A DNA stretch of 64,000 bases from Pseudomonas taeanensis MS-3 (GTDB taxonomy: Bacteria > Pseudomonadota > Gammaproteobacteria > Pseudomonadales > Pseudomonadaceae). Position numbers and translations under genes: made by a program. Under the pieces are notes generated by a model. The model saw only the letters and a list, made by a program, of their open reading frames with translations. It made no database searches and was not told the origin of the DNA. The number at the start of each line of letters is the position of its first letter. The first letter of the stretch is position 1. This document shows, piece by piece, positions 26,609 through 35,738 of the stretch. The stretch is taken from contig NZ_AWSQ01000006.1 of the NCBI RefSeq assembly GCF_000498575.2, forward strand, positions 62,001 through 126,000. The letters run 5' to 3'.

Positions 26609-26838
26609 ACCGGGCCTCAACACAACCCGGAGAGCGGCTGCCCCCGCCCGCTCTCGCGCCTTGGCCTCAGTCATCGCGGCCAAGGCCGCTGCCACCCAGT
26701 TAGCGCAGCCTAGGCCAGCAAGACGCCAGCCATCAGCCTTCATTTCCGCGCAAATGCGCCGCCCCACTGGCGCGCTTAAGCCTGCGTTAAGACTCGCAGG
26801 CGACACTCACACCCAAGCTCACAAACGAGGTTCCGCCA

Positions 26839-27528
26839 ATGGACCTGCCTTGGGTGTTGCATGACCACGCCGTGGCGCAGATTGGCCACGAGCAGCCACT
26901 CAGCCTGTATCTTGCGCAAGCGGACAACCCGCGCCGCGCGTGCTACCAGGCCTTTATCCAGCAACGCTTCGCCGCGCACCATGGCGCCCGCGTACGGCAC
27001 TTCATGCCCTGCCTGCTGGGTCTGGAGGACGCCAGCGGCCAGTTGCTCGGCGTGGTCGGTTTGCGCAGCGCCGGCCATGCTCCGCTGTTTCTCGAACGCT
27101 ACCTTAGCCAGTCGATTGAAACGCTGATCGCCGCCCAACATCCACGCCACACGCCACGCCGTGGGCAAATCGTCGAAGTCGGTAACCTGGCGGCCGGCAA
27201 CCCCGGCACGGCGCGCTTGCTGATTGTCGCCCTGACCGACCTGCTGGTGGCCTTGGGCTTTCGCTGGGTGACCTTCACCGGCCCCCCCGGCCTGCTCAAC
27301 AGCTTTCGCCGCCTGGGCCTGACGCCCTTGCCCCTGGCCCCGGCCACCCCGCAGAGCATGGGCGACGAGCTGGCCGACTGGGGCCGCTATTACGACCAGC
27401 TGCCACAGGTGATGGCCGGCGACATCTATGCCGGACACCAGCGCCTGCTGCATGTCGGCGCCTACCCGCGACTCGGCCACCGCCCCTTGTACAGCCAGGA
27501 GGGCCTGCCCGATGTGGCCTGCCGCTGA
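26839..27528 (+). CDS. Thermostable hemolysin (delta-VPH) family protein
   Basis: Protein of 229 residues of the 'thermostable hemolysin' family named after Vibrio delta-VPH. It shows the family blocks FMPCLLGLEDASGQLLGVVGLR, ERYLSQSIE and GQIVEVGNLAAGNPG, an arrangement with a GNAT-like look. No signal peptide is seen, so a secreted toxin role is doubtful; an acyl- or acetyl-transfer role inside the cell fits the context better (inference). It begins a five-gene unit, and its last 17 bases overlap the acyl-ligase gene. Confidence 0.85.
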   Translation: MDLPWVLHDHAVAQIGHEQPLSLYLAQADNPRRACYQAFIQQRFAAHHGARVRHFMPCLLGLEDASGQLLGVVGLRSAGHAPLFLERYLSQSIETLIAAQHPRHTPRRGQIVEVGNLAAGNPGTARLLIVALTDLLVALGFRWVTFTGPPGLLNSFRRLGLTPLPLAPATPQSMGDELADWGRYYDQLPQVMAGDIYAGHQRLLHVGAYPRLGHRPLYSQEGLPDVACR

Positions 27529-28984
27529 AGCCCTGTTCCACCACCTGAGTCAGCAGGGCGAGCGGATCGCCCTGAGCGACGGCAACCGCCAGCTGAGCTA
27601 CAGGCAACTGCTGGATGAACTGCAGCAACGCAGCGAGCTACTGCAACGGAGCGGCGCCCAGCGCATCGTCCTGGCCCTGGATAACGGCATCGACTGGGTA
27701 CTCTGGGACCTGGCCGTGCTCAAGGCCGGCCTGGTCTGCGTACCGTTGCCAGGGTTCTTTTCCCCGGCGCAACAACGCCATGTGCTAGACAGCGCCAGCG
27801 TCGACTGCCTGATCACGCATAACGCCACCGGCTATGACCAGCAGGGCTTCGTCGAGTCAACCGACGGCCTGCTGCAACGCCCGCTCGATCAGCTCGTGGC
27901 CCTGCCCGCCGGCACCTGCAAGATCACCTACACCTCGGGCACCACCGGGCAGCCGAAAGGCGTGTGCCTGGACGCGCAGACTCAACTACGGGTCGCCGAA
28001 AGCCTGTATCGGGCCAGCGCCTCCTGCCGAATAGAACACCATCTGTGTGTGTTGCCGCTGGCCACCCTGCTGGAGAACATCGCCGGGGTCTACGCCCCGC
28101 TGCTGGCTGGCGCGCGCATCGAGTTGCGAGCCATGGCGCAGATCGGCCTGCAGGGCGCCAGCCAGTTCGACCTGCCGCGGTTTCTCGACACGCTGAACAG
28201 CGTTCAGCCGCACAGCCTGATTCTCCTTCCACAACTGCTACTGGCGCTGGTCGGTGCCGCCGAACAGGGCCTGCTGCTGCCGACCTCGCTGCGTTTCATT
28301 GCCGTCGGCGGCGGCCGCGTAGCGCCGCAGTTGCTGCAGCGGGCCGAGGCCATGGGGCTGCCGGTGTACGAAGGCTACGGCCTGTCCGAATGCGCCTCGG
28401 TAGTGTGCCTGAACACTCCGCAACAACGGCGTATCGGCACGGTCGGCCTCCCGCTCGAGCACCTCGAGGTGCGCCTGGGCGCCGATCAGGAGGTGCAAGT
28501 CAGAGGCCCGCGCATGCTCGGCTACCTGGGTGAACCCGCGCGCGAGGATGAGTGGCTGGGTACTGGCGACCTGGGGCATTTCGTCGACGGTTTTCTGGTT
28601 TTGCACGGGCGCAAGAAACACCAGTTCATCACCGCCTTCGGCCGTAACGTCAACCCGGAATGGGTCGAGGCCGAACTGGTCCAGCAATTGCCCATCGCCC
28701 AAGCCTGGCTGCACGGCGAGGCGCTGCCGGCCAACGTCGCGGTGCTGGTGCCGCGCCATGCCGGCATCAGCGACCAACAACTGGCCGAGGCTGTCGCCCG
28801 GGTCAACCAGACGCTGCCGGACTACGCCCAGGTGCACCACTGGCTGCGCGCCGAGCAGCCGTTCAGCGCCGCCAACCAACTCGCCACCGCCAACGGCCGA
28901 CTGCGTCGCGCGGCCCTCTGCCAACGCTACCAAACCGCCATCGACGCGCTGATGGTCGACGAGTCCAGCTACGGAGACGCCTGA
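27512..28984 (+). CDS. AMP-dependent acyl ligase (ANL superfamily)
   Basis: Adenylate-forming enzyme of 490 residues. The phosphate loop YTSGTTGQPKGV spans residues 140-151; the A5-like motif is YEGYGLSECAS and the A7/A8 region is GTGDLGHFVDGFLVLHGRKK. The conserved A10 lysine near the C-terminus (usual form GK-x-RR) appears as Arg in TANGRLRRAAL. This could impair the adenylation half-reaction or signal another role. AGGAGG is 8 nt before the ATG at 27512. It ends in TGATG, coupled with the next gene. Acyl substrate unknown. Confidence 0.87.
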   Translation: MWPAAEALFHHLSQQGERIALSDGNRQLSYRQLLDELQQRSELLQRSGAQRIVLALDNGIDWVLWDLAVLKAGLVCVPLPGFFSPAQQRHVLDSASVDCLITHNATGYDQQGFVESTDGLLQRPLDQLVALPAGTCKITYTSGTTGQPKGVCLDAQTQLRVAESLYRASASCRIEHHLCVLPLATLLENIAGVYAPLLAGARIELRAMAQIGLQGASQFDLPRFLDTLNSVQPHSLILLPQLLLALVGAAEQGLLLPTSLRFIAVGGGRVAPQLLQRAEAMGLPVYEGYGLSECASVVCLNTPQQRRIGTVGLPLEHLEVRLGADQEVQVRGPRMLGYLGEPAREDEWLGTGDLGHFVDGFLVLHGRKKHQFITAFGRNVNPEWVEAELVQQLPIAQAWLHGEALPANVAVLVPRHAGISDQQLAEAVARVNQTLPDYAQVHHWLRAEQPFSAANQLATANGRLRRAALCQRYQTAIDALMVDESSYGDA

Positions 28985-29652
28985 TGAACTTCTATGAGTC
29001 CCTGCTCGAACAGACCCGCAGCGAGCGCGAATACCTGATTAGCGCGCCGATCATTCAGCAGGCCATGGCCGGCACGGTCAGCCTCGACAGCTATGTGGCC
29101 TTTCTCCGCGAGGCCTACCACCACGTCAAACACACGGTGCCGCTGCTGATGGCCTGTGGCGCGCGCCTGCCGGAGCGCCTGGAGTGGCTCCGCGAGGCGA
29201 TCGCCGAGTACATCGAGGAGGAATACGGTCACCAGGAGTGGGTACTCAACGACATCCGTGCCTGCGGCGGCAACCCCGATGTGGTGCGTGGCAGCCTGCC
29301 CAAACTGGCCACCGAGCTGATGGTCAGCTACGTCTATGACCGCATTGCCCGGCATAACCCGGTGAGCTTCTTCGGCATGGTCACCGTGCTGGAAGGCACC
29401 AGCATCGCTCTGGCCACCCAGGTCGCTGGGATCATCCAGGACAAGTTGCAACTGCCCGCCACAGCCTTCAGCTACCTGAGTTCTCACGGCAGCCTCGATC
29501 TGGAGCACATCGAATTGCTCAAGCGGCTGATGGATCGCCTGGACAACGCCGACGACCAGGCCGCCGTGGTGCACTCCGCCAAGGTGGTCTACCGCCTGTA
29601 TGGCGATATGTTCCGCAGCCTGCCGCTGGCTAGTGCGGAGTGCTTGCCATGA
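28984..29652 (+). CDS. Haem-oxygenase-like diiron (HDO/TenA-like) protein
   Basis: All-helical protein of 222 residues of the iron-containing redox enzyme / TenA-like group. Candidate diiron ligands fall where HDO enzymes have them: His47/His50 in helix 1 (HHVKH), E80-Y-G-H83, Glu137 (TVLEGTS), and Asp172/Glu174-His175 (LDLEHIELL). Relatives include UndA (fatty acid to 1-alkene) and other N- or C-oxygenases. Chain length and the neighbouring acyl ligase suggest an oxidation on an acyl or amino-acyl substrate. Start and stop overlap both neighbours (TGATG, ATGA). Confidence 0.85.
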   Translation: MNFYESLLEQTRSEREYLISAPIIQQAMAGTVSLDSYVAFLREAYHHVKHTVPLLMACGARLPERLEWLREAIAEYIEEEYGHQEWVLNDIRACGGNPDVVRGSLPKLATELMVSYVYDRIARHNPVSFFGMVTVLEGTSIALATQVAGIIQDKLQLPATAFSYLSSHGSLDLEHIELLKRLMDRLDNADDQAAVVHSAKVVYRLYGDMFRSLPLASAECLP

Positions 29653-30443
29653 AACTGGCAGACTGCCGGGCACTGCTCACCGGCGCCAGCGGCGGCATCG
29701 GCCAAGCGCTGGTCGAGCAACTGGTCGCTGGCGGCGCGCACCTGCTGCTGGTAGGCCGCCAGCCGGGCGCGCTGGACAGTCTGGCGCTGCGCTTCCCCGA
29801 ACAGATCGAGGTGTTCCAGGCCGACCTCTGCGAGCGTAGCGGACGCACCGCAGTGGTCGCCGCCGCGCAACGCTTCGGCGGCCTGAATACCCTGATCAAT
29901 GCCGCCGGCGTCAATCGCTTCAGCCTGCTCGAGCAGCACGACGAAGAGGACATCGCCGATCTGATCGGGCTCAACGTCACCGCCACCCTGCAACTGACCC
30001 ACCGCCTGCTGCCGTTGCTGCGCCAACAAGAGCGGGCGTTGGTGGTCAACTTCGGTTCGACCTTTGGCTCTATCGGCTACCCGGGGTTTGCCGCGTACTG
30101 CGCCAGCAAGTTCGCCCTGCGCGGTTTCTCAGAAGCCCTGCGCCGCGAGCTGGCCGACAGCCAAATCAAAGTCCTGTACTTCGCCCCGCGCGCCACTCGC
30201 ACGGCGATGAACGCGGCCAATGTGGTGGCAATGAATGACGAGCTCAAGGTGAGCATGGACGACCCGCACAGCGTCGCCACGCAGCTGCTCGCGGCAATTC
30301 GCCGGGAACGCGAGGAGGCCTATCTGGGCTGGCCGGAAAAACTCTTCGTGCGCCTCAACACTTTGCTGCCGCGCGTGGTCGATCAGGCGTTGCGCAAGCA
30401 ATTGCCGGTGATCCAGCGCTTCGCCCGCGACAAACACCCCTAG
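29649..30443 (+). CDS. Classical short-chain dehydrogenase/reductase
   Basis: SDR of 264 residues: cofactor loop TGASGGIG, NAG-type motif INAAGVN, catalytic Ser (NFGSTFGS) and YCASK (YxxxK). Likely NAD(P)H-dependent reduction of a keto or aldehyde group; an acyl reductase role would fit between the acyl ligase and HDO. The ATG overlaps the previous stop (ATGA) with CGGAG 8 nt upstream, so the genes are translationally coupled. Confidence 0.88.
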   Translation: MKLADCRALLTGASGGIGQALVEQLVAGGAHLLLVGRQPGALDSLALRFPEQIEVFQADLCERSGRTAVVAAAQRFGGLNTLINAAGVNRFSLLEQHDEEDIADLIGLNVTATLQLTHRLLPLLRQQERALVVNFGSTFGSIGYPGFAAYCASKFALRGFSEALRRELADSQIKVLYFAPRATRTAMNAANVVAMNDELKVSMDDPHSVATQLLAAIRREREEAYLGWPEKLFVRLNTLLPRVVDQALRKQLPVIQRFARDKHP

Positions 30444-30453
30444 GAGATCGCTC

Positions 30454-31125
30454 ATGAAACCTGTCCGCGGCGCCCTGTGCGCCCTGCTCTGCCTCGCCAG
30501 CCTGCCGGCCTTCGCCCTCAGCGAACAGAGCCAGCAACAGTTGCAGCAGCTGCAAAACCGCTGGGCACACATCAACTACCAGCTGCCGGCCAAGCAGCGC
30601 GAGGCCGCGTTCGCCAGCCTCAGCACTGATGCGCAACAGCTGCTCGACACTGAGCCCAAGGCCGCCGAACTGCTGATCTGGCGCGGCATCATCCTCAGCA
30701 CCTATGCCGGCGCCAAGGGCGGACTCGGCGCCCTTGACCTGGTCAAGCAGGCCAAGACCAGCCTGGAGCAGGCCCTGCAACTGGACGCCAAGGCCCTCGA
30801 CGGCTCGGCCTACACCAGCCTCGGCAGCCTCTACTACCAGGTGCCCGGCTGGCCGATCGGTTTCGGCGACGACGGCAAGGCCGAAGCGCTGCTCAAGCAA
30901 GCCCTGGCCCTCAACCCCAACGGTATCGACCCGAACTACTTCTATGGCGACTTCCTGCTGCGCGAGAAGCGCTATGCCGAGGCCAAGGCGGCCCTGGAGA
31001 AAGCCCAGCAGGCCCCCGATCGTCCAGGCCGGGCGCTGGCCGACCAGGGCCGCCGCCTGGAGATCAAGGCGCTGTTGGAAAAGCTCGACGGCAAGCTGCC
31101 TCGGGTGAGCAGCACCGAGCGATGA
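30454..31125 (+). CDS. Exported TPR protein
   Basis: Last gene of the operon, 10 nt after the SDR gene and with GGAG before its ATG. Signal peptide (GALCALLCLASLPAFA), then helical tetratricopeptide-like repeats (ALDGSAYTSLGSLYYQ, DPNYFYGDFLLREKRYAEAKAALEKA). 223 residues, probably periplasmic. Its presence indicates that the pathway has an envelope-linked step or product. Family otherwise unrecognised. Confidence 0.8.
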   Translation: MKPVRGALCALLCLASLPAFALSEQSQQQLQQLQNRWAHINYQLPAKQREAAFASLSTDAQQLLDTEPKAAELLIWRGIILSTYAGAKGGLGALDLVKQAKTSLEQALQLDAKALDGSAYTSLGSLYYQVPGWPIGFGDDGKAEALLKQALALNPNGIDPNYFYGDFLLREKRYAEAKAALEKAQQAPDRPGRALADQGRRLEIKALLEKLDGKLPRVSSTER

Positions 31126-31306
31126 AGACCATACGAAACTGAGGGTCTTAGCCAATTGTCGCAAGTATTAAGCGGCCGATGCCGCTCAGGGACCAGCGCT
31201 GGTCTCAACCTGCCTATCAGGCGATTCTCGTTCGGGCGCCGCTGTTGCGCCCTGCATCCGATCAAACCCGGGCTAGCAGGCACTGCCACTAGCCCAGCCG
31301 CTCCAC

Positions 31307-32941
31307 TCAGGTGGTGAACTGATTGACCAGCTCATTCAGCCGCGTGGAGGCACGAGCCAATTCAATACTGGTTTGGTTAACCTGGGCGACATTGGTCGCC
31401 GCTTCAAGGGCCAGTTCATTTGCCTCAGCAGCCTGCTTGCCAATATCTTCCGAAACCGTTCGCTGCTCCTCGGTGGCAGTGGCGATTTTCATGTTCATGC
31501 CGTTCATACTCTCGATGGACACACCAATTTCGGTTAACGCCTGGCCAGCTTGGCCCGCCTGCTCAACGCACTGCTGCACTTCCTGCAAAGTACGGTTGAT
31601 CGCAGCGACCGTTTGATTGGTTTCCGCTTGCAGCCCCTCGATGGTTGAGGCGATCTCCTGAGTCGACTCTGCCGTACGTTGCGCCAGTGTACGAACCTCA
31701 TCCGCCACCACTGCGAAGCCCCGGCCCTGCTCGCCCGCACGGGCTGCCTCAATAGCCGCATTCAAAGCCAGTAAGTTAGTCTGCTCGGCAACCCCGCCAA
31801 TAACCTCCAGGACCTTACCAATTGCCTCACTTTGCAGTTTGACACTGGCAACGGCCTGAGACGCCTTTGACATCTCACCAGACAAATTGTGGATAGTGGC
31901 AATAGTGCTATCCACGACCTGCCGCCCATTGGTTGATTGCGTATCCGCTACATTGGCGGCATCCGAGGCATCGGTAGCGCTTCGGGCAATTTCAGCCACG
32001 GTAAAGGTCATTTCTTGCGCCGCAGTGGCAATCTGAGTTAAGCGATCACCTGACGCATTGGTTTGCTCTGAAGCTGTATTGGCAATATCACCGAGCAAGG
32101 TTGACGTTTGATTGAGCTGTTGTGACGTCTGCTTAATCTGCTGGACTAACTCTGCAATACTGCGGGTCATCCTGAAATAGGAATGGGCAACCAAGGCGAT
32201 TTCATCCTGGCCGGTAATCACATTGGTGCGGGTCAGGTCTTTTGTCGTTTCGATGTCCTCAATATCTTGTTGCAAACGCAACAAACGACCGGCCAAAACC
32301 TTATTGCTAACCTGAAACAGCCCCAGCGAAATTATAAAAGCAACAATGGCCGTTATAACCATTTCAGAGATCGCACTATCGTAAACATTCGCACTCTGCT
32401 GATGGCGCCCGGCAGCCCCCTCGACATTGGCCGTCAGAATATCGGTCATACCAGTGATCAGCTCTTTATAAACCGGGTAGTAAGCGTTTCGTGATAACTG
32501 GTCGGCCTCCTGATCCTGATTATTTTTACTGAGCTCGATAACTTTTCTGTTGATTTTTTTTAAAGAAGCCCAGTCCTCCAACAATGCATCGAAAAGCTCG
32601 GCCTCACGCCCTGGATCGAGAGTTTCTCGAAACAACGCGACATAATGGTCCATCTCCGCAATGTTTTCGCTATTCCCCTCTTCAGCTTCTCGCATGGCAG
32701 CATCATCGGGAGAAATAATATGCTGTTTCTGCCAGAGATAGACTTCGGTTGAAGCATGTCGCGCCGACGTTAGATTGATAATGCCTGCCACGTAATTTTC
32801 ATACATCGCATCGCTGCCACTCTTGACCACACGCAGGTTAAGAAAACCCAAAGCGCTCAGCCCGGCAATCAACACCAAGTACACCAGGGTAAATATCAGC
32901 AACTGCTTTTTAATTGACAGGCTGGTCAAGAAATTCGTCAT
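31307..32941 (-). CDS. Methyl-accepting chemotaxis protein (4-helix-bundle sensor)
   Basis: Chemoreceptor of 544 residues: membrane helices at about 11-33 and 192-213, a periplasmic helical domain of the 4HB_MCP/TarH-like type between them, HAMP at about 214-266, then the signalling domain with its hairpin tip (GGVAEQTNLLALNAAIEAAR, near 380). The gene is visibly less GC-rich than its neighbours, as is the region upstream, which suggests later acquisition. Ligand unknown. AGGA precedes the ATG at a long distance. Confidence 0.9.
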   Translation of the reverse strand: MTNFLTSLSIKKQLLIFTLVYLVLIAGLSALGFLNLRVVKSGSDAMYENYVAGIINLTSARHASTEVYLWQKQHIISPDDAAMREAEEGNSENIAEMDHYVALFRETLDPGREAELFDALLEDWASLKKINRKVIELSKNNQDQEADQLSRNAYYPVYKELITGMTDILTANVEGAAGRHQQSANVYDSAISEMVITAIVAFIISLGLFQVSNKVLAGRLLRLQQDIEDIETTKDLTRTNVITGQDEIALVAHSYFRMTRSIAELVQQIKQTSQQLNQTSTLLGDIANTASEQTNASGDRLTQIATAAQEMTFTVAEIARSATDASDAANVADTQSTNGRQVVDSTIATIHNLSGEMSKASQAVASVKLQSEAIGKVLEVIGGVAEQTNLLALNAAIEAARAGEQGRGFAVVADEVRTLAQRTAESTQEIASTIEGLQAETNQTVAAINRTLQEVQQCVEQAGQAGQALTEIGVSIESMNGMNMKIATATEEQRTVSEDIGKQAAEANELALEAATNVAQVNQTSIELARASTRLNELVNQFTT

Positions 32942-33315
32942 ACCACAGTCCTATTTTTAGATTTAAGTTCCACTCTAGACGAAATGTTTCTAGCTCGCAT
33001 CCCCAACTTCCGCACAAGACACTAGCCAAAGGTCGTACTTATTAGGGTTAAAGCCAAATGTTAAAGACAACACTTCTTATTTATCATGAATAGATATAAT
33101 GAAGTGCTTACCCTCTCAAGTAGCCAATCGACGCTTTACGCACATGCCTAACTTGAGTCCATCCCCCAGACTCATACCCGCCACCTAATTGCAGCCCTGC
33201 GAGCCCCGCCCCTGATGACTCAGCAGAACATTTAACTTGGCTGAACCAGATCATGCCCCCGCTGGACTAATCGCCTCCCTAAGGTCTTGAATAAGTAAAA
33301 ACAGGGAATCTCACT
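32942..33315. other. AT-rich intergenic region
   Basis: About 370 nt between divergent chemoreceptor and response-regulator genes, clearly more AT-rich than the window average. It must hold both promoters. No gene or strong hairpin is seen. Confidence 0.5.
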
Positions 33316-33975
33316 ATGCGCATTCTGCTGGTCGAAGATGACAAGGCCCTCGGTGAAGGCATCCGCACGGCCCTCAAGCCTGAGGGCTATACCGTCGACT
33401 GGGTGCAGGATGGCTGCAGCGCGCTGCACGCCCTCAGCCACGAGAGCTTCGAGCTGGCGGTACTCGATCTTGGCCTGCCACGCATGGACGGTCTGCAGGT
33501 GCTCAAGCGCCTGCGCGCCGCCGCCAACCCGGTGCCGGTATTGGTGCTGACCGCCCGCGACTCCACCACCGACCGTATCACCGGCCTGGATGCCGGCGCC
33601 GATGATTACCTGATAAAACCCTTCGATGTGGCCGAGCTCAAGGCCCGCCTGCGAGCCTTGCTACGGCGCAGCTTCAACCGTCCACAACCAGTGCTGGAAT
33701 ACCGGGGCATCAGCCTCGACCTGGTCGGCCAGGCGGTGAGTTTCCAGGGGCAGATCGTCAACCTGCAGCGCAAGGAGTTTCTCTTGCTGCATGAGTTGCT
33801 CGCCCAGCCGGGCCGGGTAATGACCCGTGACAAGCTGCAACAAGCGCTCTACGGCTGGGACGAAGAAGTGGAAAGCAATGCCCTGGAAGTGCACGTGCAT
33901 CACCTGCGCAAGAAGTTCTTCCCGGAATTGATCCGCACAGTACGCGGCGTCGGTTATCTGGTGGATAAAGCCTGA
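33316..33975 (+). CDS. OmpR-family response regulator
   Basis: Two-component response regulator of 219 residues. Receiver domain with acidic pair (VEDDKALG), phospho-acceptor Asp in LAVLDLGLPRMDG (about residue 51), and Lys in LIKPFD, followed by a winged-helix DNA-binding domain (ALEVHVHHLRKK ... IRTVRGVGYLVDKA). It resembles the QseB/PmrA/TctD subgroup. Its stop overlaps the kinase start (TGATG). Confidence 0.9.
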   Translation: MRILLVEDDKALGEGIRTALKPEGYTVDWVQDGCSALHALSHESFELAVLDLGLPRMDGLQVLKRLRAAANPVPVLVLTARDSTTDRITGLDAGADDYLIKPFDVAELKARLRALLRRSFNRPQPVLEYRGISLDLVGQAVSFQGQIVNLQRKEFLLLHELLAQPGRVMTRDKLQQALYGWDEEVESNALEVHVHHLRKKFFPELIRTVRGVGYLVDKA

Positions 33976-35468
33976 TGCGCTCGATCCGTGCGCGCACCCT
34001 GCTGCTGGTACTCGGTTTGCTGACCCTGTCGCTGGGCCTGATCGCCTACAAGAGCTACCGCGATGCCCAGCACGAGATCGAGGAGTTGTTCGACGCCCAA
34101 CTGGCGCAAACGGCGCGCCTGCTGGCCGGCGTTGTCGCTCGTGACATGCCACCTGCGGCTCGCCAGAGGTTGCAAAAGGCCCTCGACCAAGCGGTGCAGG
34201 CGCAACACAAAAGCGCTGACAACACGCTGTTCAGCGGTCACCCCTACGAAAGCAAGCTGGCCTTCCAGGTACTCGATGAGCAGGGTCAGGTTCTCCTGCA
34301 ATCGGCCAGCGCCCCGAGCGGCGTGCTCGAGCAGATGGTCAACGACCTGATGCAGGCGGATAACGGCAGCCCGGTGCTGCTGCCGGGCGAACCTCTGGCC
34401 AACATTGCCGGGCACCTGGTCGGCTACCATCGGGTGACCCTGGATCAGTACCACTGGCGGCTATTCATTCTGCGCGACGTACTGGATGGCCACTGGATCC
34501 TGGTCGGTGAGCGGGAGGATGTACGCGGTGAACTGGTGACGAAAATCACCCTGCGCAGCCTGTTACCCGACCTGTTTGGTCTGCCCCTGCTCGCCCTGCT
34601 GATATGGCTGGCGATCGGTTGGGGCCTGCAGCCTCTGCAGCGCATGGCGATGCTGATCAGGGCGCGCAGCCCTGACAACCTGGCGCCGCTGTTGCTGGCG
34701 CCGCTGCCGAGCGAACTGGAACCGATCAGCGCGTCGCTCAATCGCCTGCTGCTGCAAGTCAATCAGTTGCTCGACCAGGAGAAGCGCTTTATCGCCGATG
34801 CCGCCCATGAATTGCGCACCCCGCTGGCGGTGCTGCGCATCCATGCACAGAATGCTCTGGACGCCGCCGAACCGGGTGACCGCGACGAGGCGCTACGCCA
34901 GCTGGGGATCGGTGTCGAACGCGCGACTCGGGTGATTGCCCAGCTACTGACATTGGCCCGCCTGGACCCCAGCGTGGTGCAACTGGCCATGGCCGAGCTG
35001 GACCTGCTCGGGTTTATCCGCAACGAACTGGCCGAGCTCACCCCACTGGCCCTCGAGCGTGATCAGGAGCTGACCTTCGAAGCCGTTGAGCCGGCCGACT
35101 ACCAGCTGCTCGGCGATGCTCCCAGCCTGGGCACCCTGCTGCAAAATCTGATCGGCAACGCCGTGCAATACACCCCAGCAGGCGGGCAGATTCAGGTGAT
35201 AGTAGAAGCCCAGGCCGATGCCCTGCTGCTGCGCGTGCAGGACAGTGGCCCCGGCGTCGCGGCCAGTCAGCGCGAGAAACTCTTCGAACGTTTCTATCGC
35301 CAGGGCGAAGGCCAGGGCGCCGGTTTGGGTCTGTCGATCGTGCGCCGGGTGGTCGAACTGCACCGCGGCAGCATCCACCTGGCTGAGTCACCGCTGGGCG
35401 GGCTGGAGGTTTGCGTAAGCCTGCCCCGCCGCCTGGAAAACAGCATGCGCGACATGCTGCAGCATTGA
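33975..35468 (+). CDS. Sensor histidine kinase (QseC/TctE-like)
   Basis: Membrane sensor kinase of 497 residues paired with the response regulator. Two membrane helices (about 8-24 and 199-216) enclose a periplasmic 2CSK_N-type domain; a HAMP-like linker follows, then the H-box FIADAAHELRTPLAV with His278, the N-box NLIGNAVQYTP, and G-boxes DSGPGV and GAGLGLSIV. The signal is unknown. The pair could control the adjacent acyl-ligase operon or the chemoreceptor, but nothing in the sequence proves that. Confidence 0.9.
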   Translation: MRSIRARTLLLVLGLLTLSLGLIAYKSYRDAQHEIEELFDAQLAQTARLLAGVVARDMPPAARQRLQKALDQAVQAQHKSADNTLFSGHPYESKLAFQVLDEQGQVLLQSASAPSGVLEQMVNDLMQADNGSPVLLPGEPLANIAGHLVGYHRVTLDQYHWRLFILRDVLDGHWILVGEREDVRGELVTKITLRSLLPDLFGLPLLALLIWLAIGWGLQPLQRMAMLIRARSPDNLAPLLLAPLPSELEPISASLNRLLLQVNQLLDQEKRFIADAAHELRTPLAVLRIHAQNALDAAEPGDRDEALRQLGIGVERATRVIAQLLTLARLDPSVVQLAMAELDLLGFIRNELAELTPLALERDQELTFEAVEPADYQLLGDAPSLGTLLQNLIGNAVQYTPAGGQIQVIVEAQADALLLRVQDSGPGVAASQREKLFERFYRQGEGQGAGLGLSIVRRVVELHRGSIHLAESPLGGLEVCVSLPRRLENSMRDMLQH

Positions 35469-35738
35469 TCAACCAGCCTGGCTGGACATCGGCCAGTTGC
35501 TGGATTGGGTTGCGGGGACGATCGAACAGTATTGGTCAGATAGGGAGTGGGGACAGACAAAGCACGCAACAGATAATGTCCCGAACTCTAGCCCGGCGGC
35601 GTCATGCAGTGGCCTGTAAGCCCTGACTTGGTCTGGTCACCGAAGTCGGCCGTCAGGTGCACGAGATGTATGGTCTCAGCGAGATCGAGTCCGGCGCCTC
35701 GGTTGCCTTCACTCTGGCCAAAAACAGTATGCACACGA

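Noticed and set aside
26839..27528. Secreted hemolytic toxin
   Set aside because: No signal peptide and an operon with lipid-type enzymes; the family name alone does not support a toxin role.
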